Below, in pieces: positions 10,240 through 10,456 of a stretch of DNA of 10,456 nt (positions are counted from its first letter, which is position 1; every line of letters begins with the position of its first letter). A program made the position numbers and the translations under genes. The notes beneath the pieces are model-generated. The model did not search any database and was not told the origin of the DNA. It saw only the letters and a list, made by a program, of their open reading frames with translations. The DNA is from Euperipatoides rowelli (taxonomy: Eukaryota > Onychophora > Udeonychophora > Euonychophora > Peripatopsidae), in NCBI GenBank assembly GCA_003024985.2, contig PXIH01S0014248.1, one strand, 5' to 3'.

Positions 10240-10456
10240 CAGGATTTCTTAACCTTTATGGCATCGTGACCCAAAATATTTTAAAATCGTATGTATTTTC
10301 ATCATTACATTACGTAATGGCAGCCCATTACAAAAGTGGTGTCAAAATTATCAAAATCAATCAAAAACGATTATTTCACTTCTAGATTATCATAGGGTTA
10401 GGGAATAGTGGATTTCACATGTATTGGAGTTAGGGTTCAGGGTAATGGTAAGGTTA
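10240..10456. mobile_element. hAT-like element, left end only, truncated by window edge
   Basis: From 10240 the sequence reads CAGGATTTCTTAACCTTTAT and then cgtgaccca. This closely follows the widespread hAT terminus of the form CAGNGNTTCTCAACCTTT...CGTGACCC. The rest of the element lies beyond the window, so the matching terminus and the 8-bp duplication (expected to be GTGCAACT, 10232-10239) cannot be checked. No transposase is visible in the 217 bases present. Confidence 0.7.
10378..10456 (-). repeat. Inverted copy of a module in the 829-bp element
   Basis: Read on the minus strand from 10456, this stretch aligns with 3547-3629. Shared blocks in order: taaccttacc, cctgaaccctaactccaa, tgaaatc, aacccta, gataat and tagaagt. 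The main difference is the C tract at 3555-3566, which is attaccc-like here. The two copies lie in elements with different terminal repeats. Confidence 0.88.

Overview
This is animal nuclear DNA, strongly A+T-rich by eye (roughly 70 percent). Protein-coding content is almost absent. There is one confident gene piece: a 204-nt internal exon of a MEF2 family transcription factor on the + strand (7720-7923). It encodes residues 19-86 (second half of the MADS box plus the whole MEF2 domain) and has clean splice sites and phase 0 at both ends. The first coding exon (residues 1-18) and the exons after residue 86 are not visible, so most of the window is probably MEF2 intron or flank. The protein is too conserved to name the species; an invertebrate metazoan is my guess.

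Layout. 1-345: end of a tandem repeat array with ~135-bp units. 346-1497: no gene. 1501-2719: Harbinger-like non-autonomous DNA transposon with a TAA target duplication, carrying a ~300-bp imperfect hairpin, a second hairpin and a ~55-bp subterminal repeat. 2787-3108: hAT-type MITE with an 8-bp target duplication. 3185-4013: third terminal-inverted-repeat element with an 8-bp target duplication. 4014-5790: no gene, only a small degenerate tandem duplication and G-rich tracts. 5791-7240 (minus strand): decayed 3' part of a non-LTR retrotransposon reverse transcriptase ORF, split by a 724-bp MITE at 5874-6597. 7241-7719: intron. 7720-7923: MEF2 exon. 7924-10239: intron without recognised genes. 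10240-10456: left end of another hAT-like element that runs out of the window.

The most informative structure is the nested insertion at 5871-6600. Removing the MITE and one TAA copy brings the retrotransposon reading frame back into register across the site, so the target duplication, the element boundaries and the order of events support each other. I found no CRISPR, tRNA, rRNA or novel defence-type system. The unusual content is a dense set of non-autonomous transposons with readable boundaries next to a very conserved exon.
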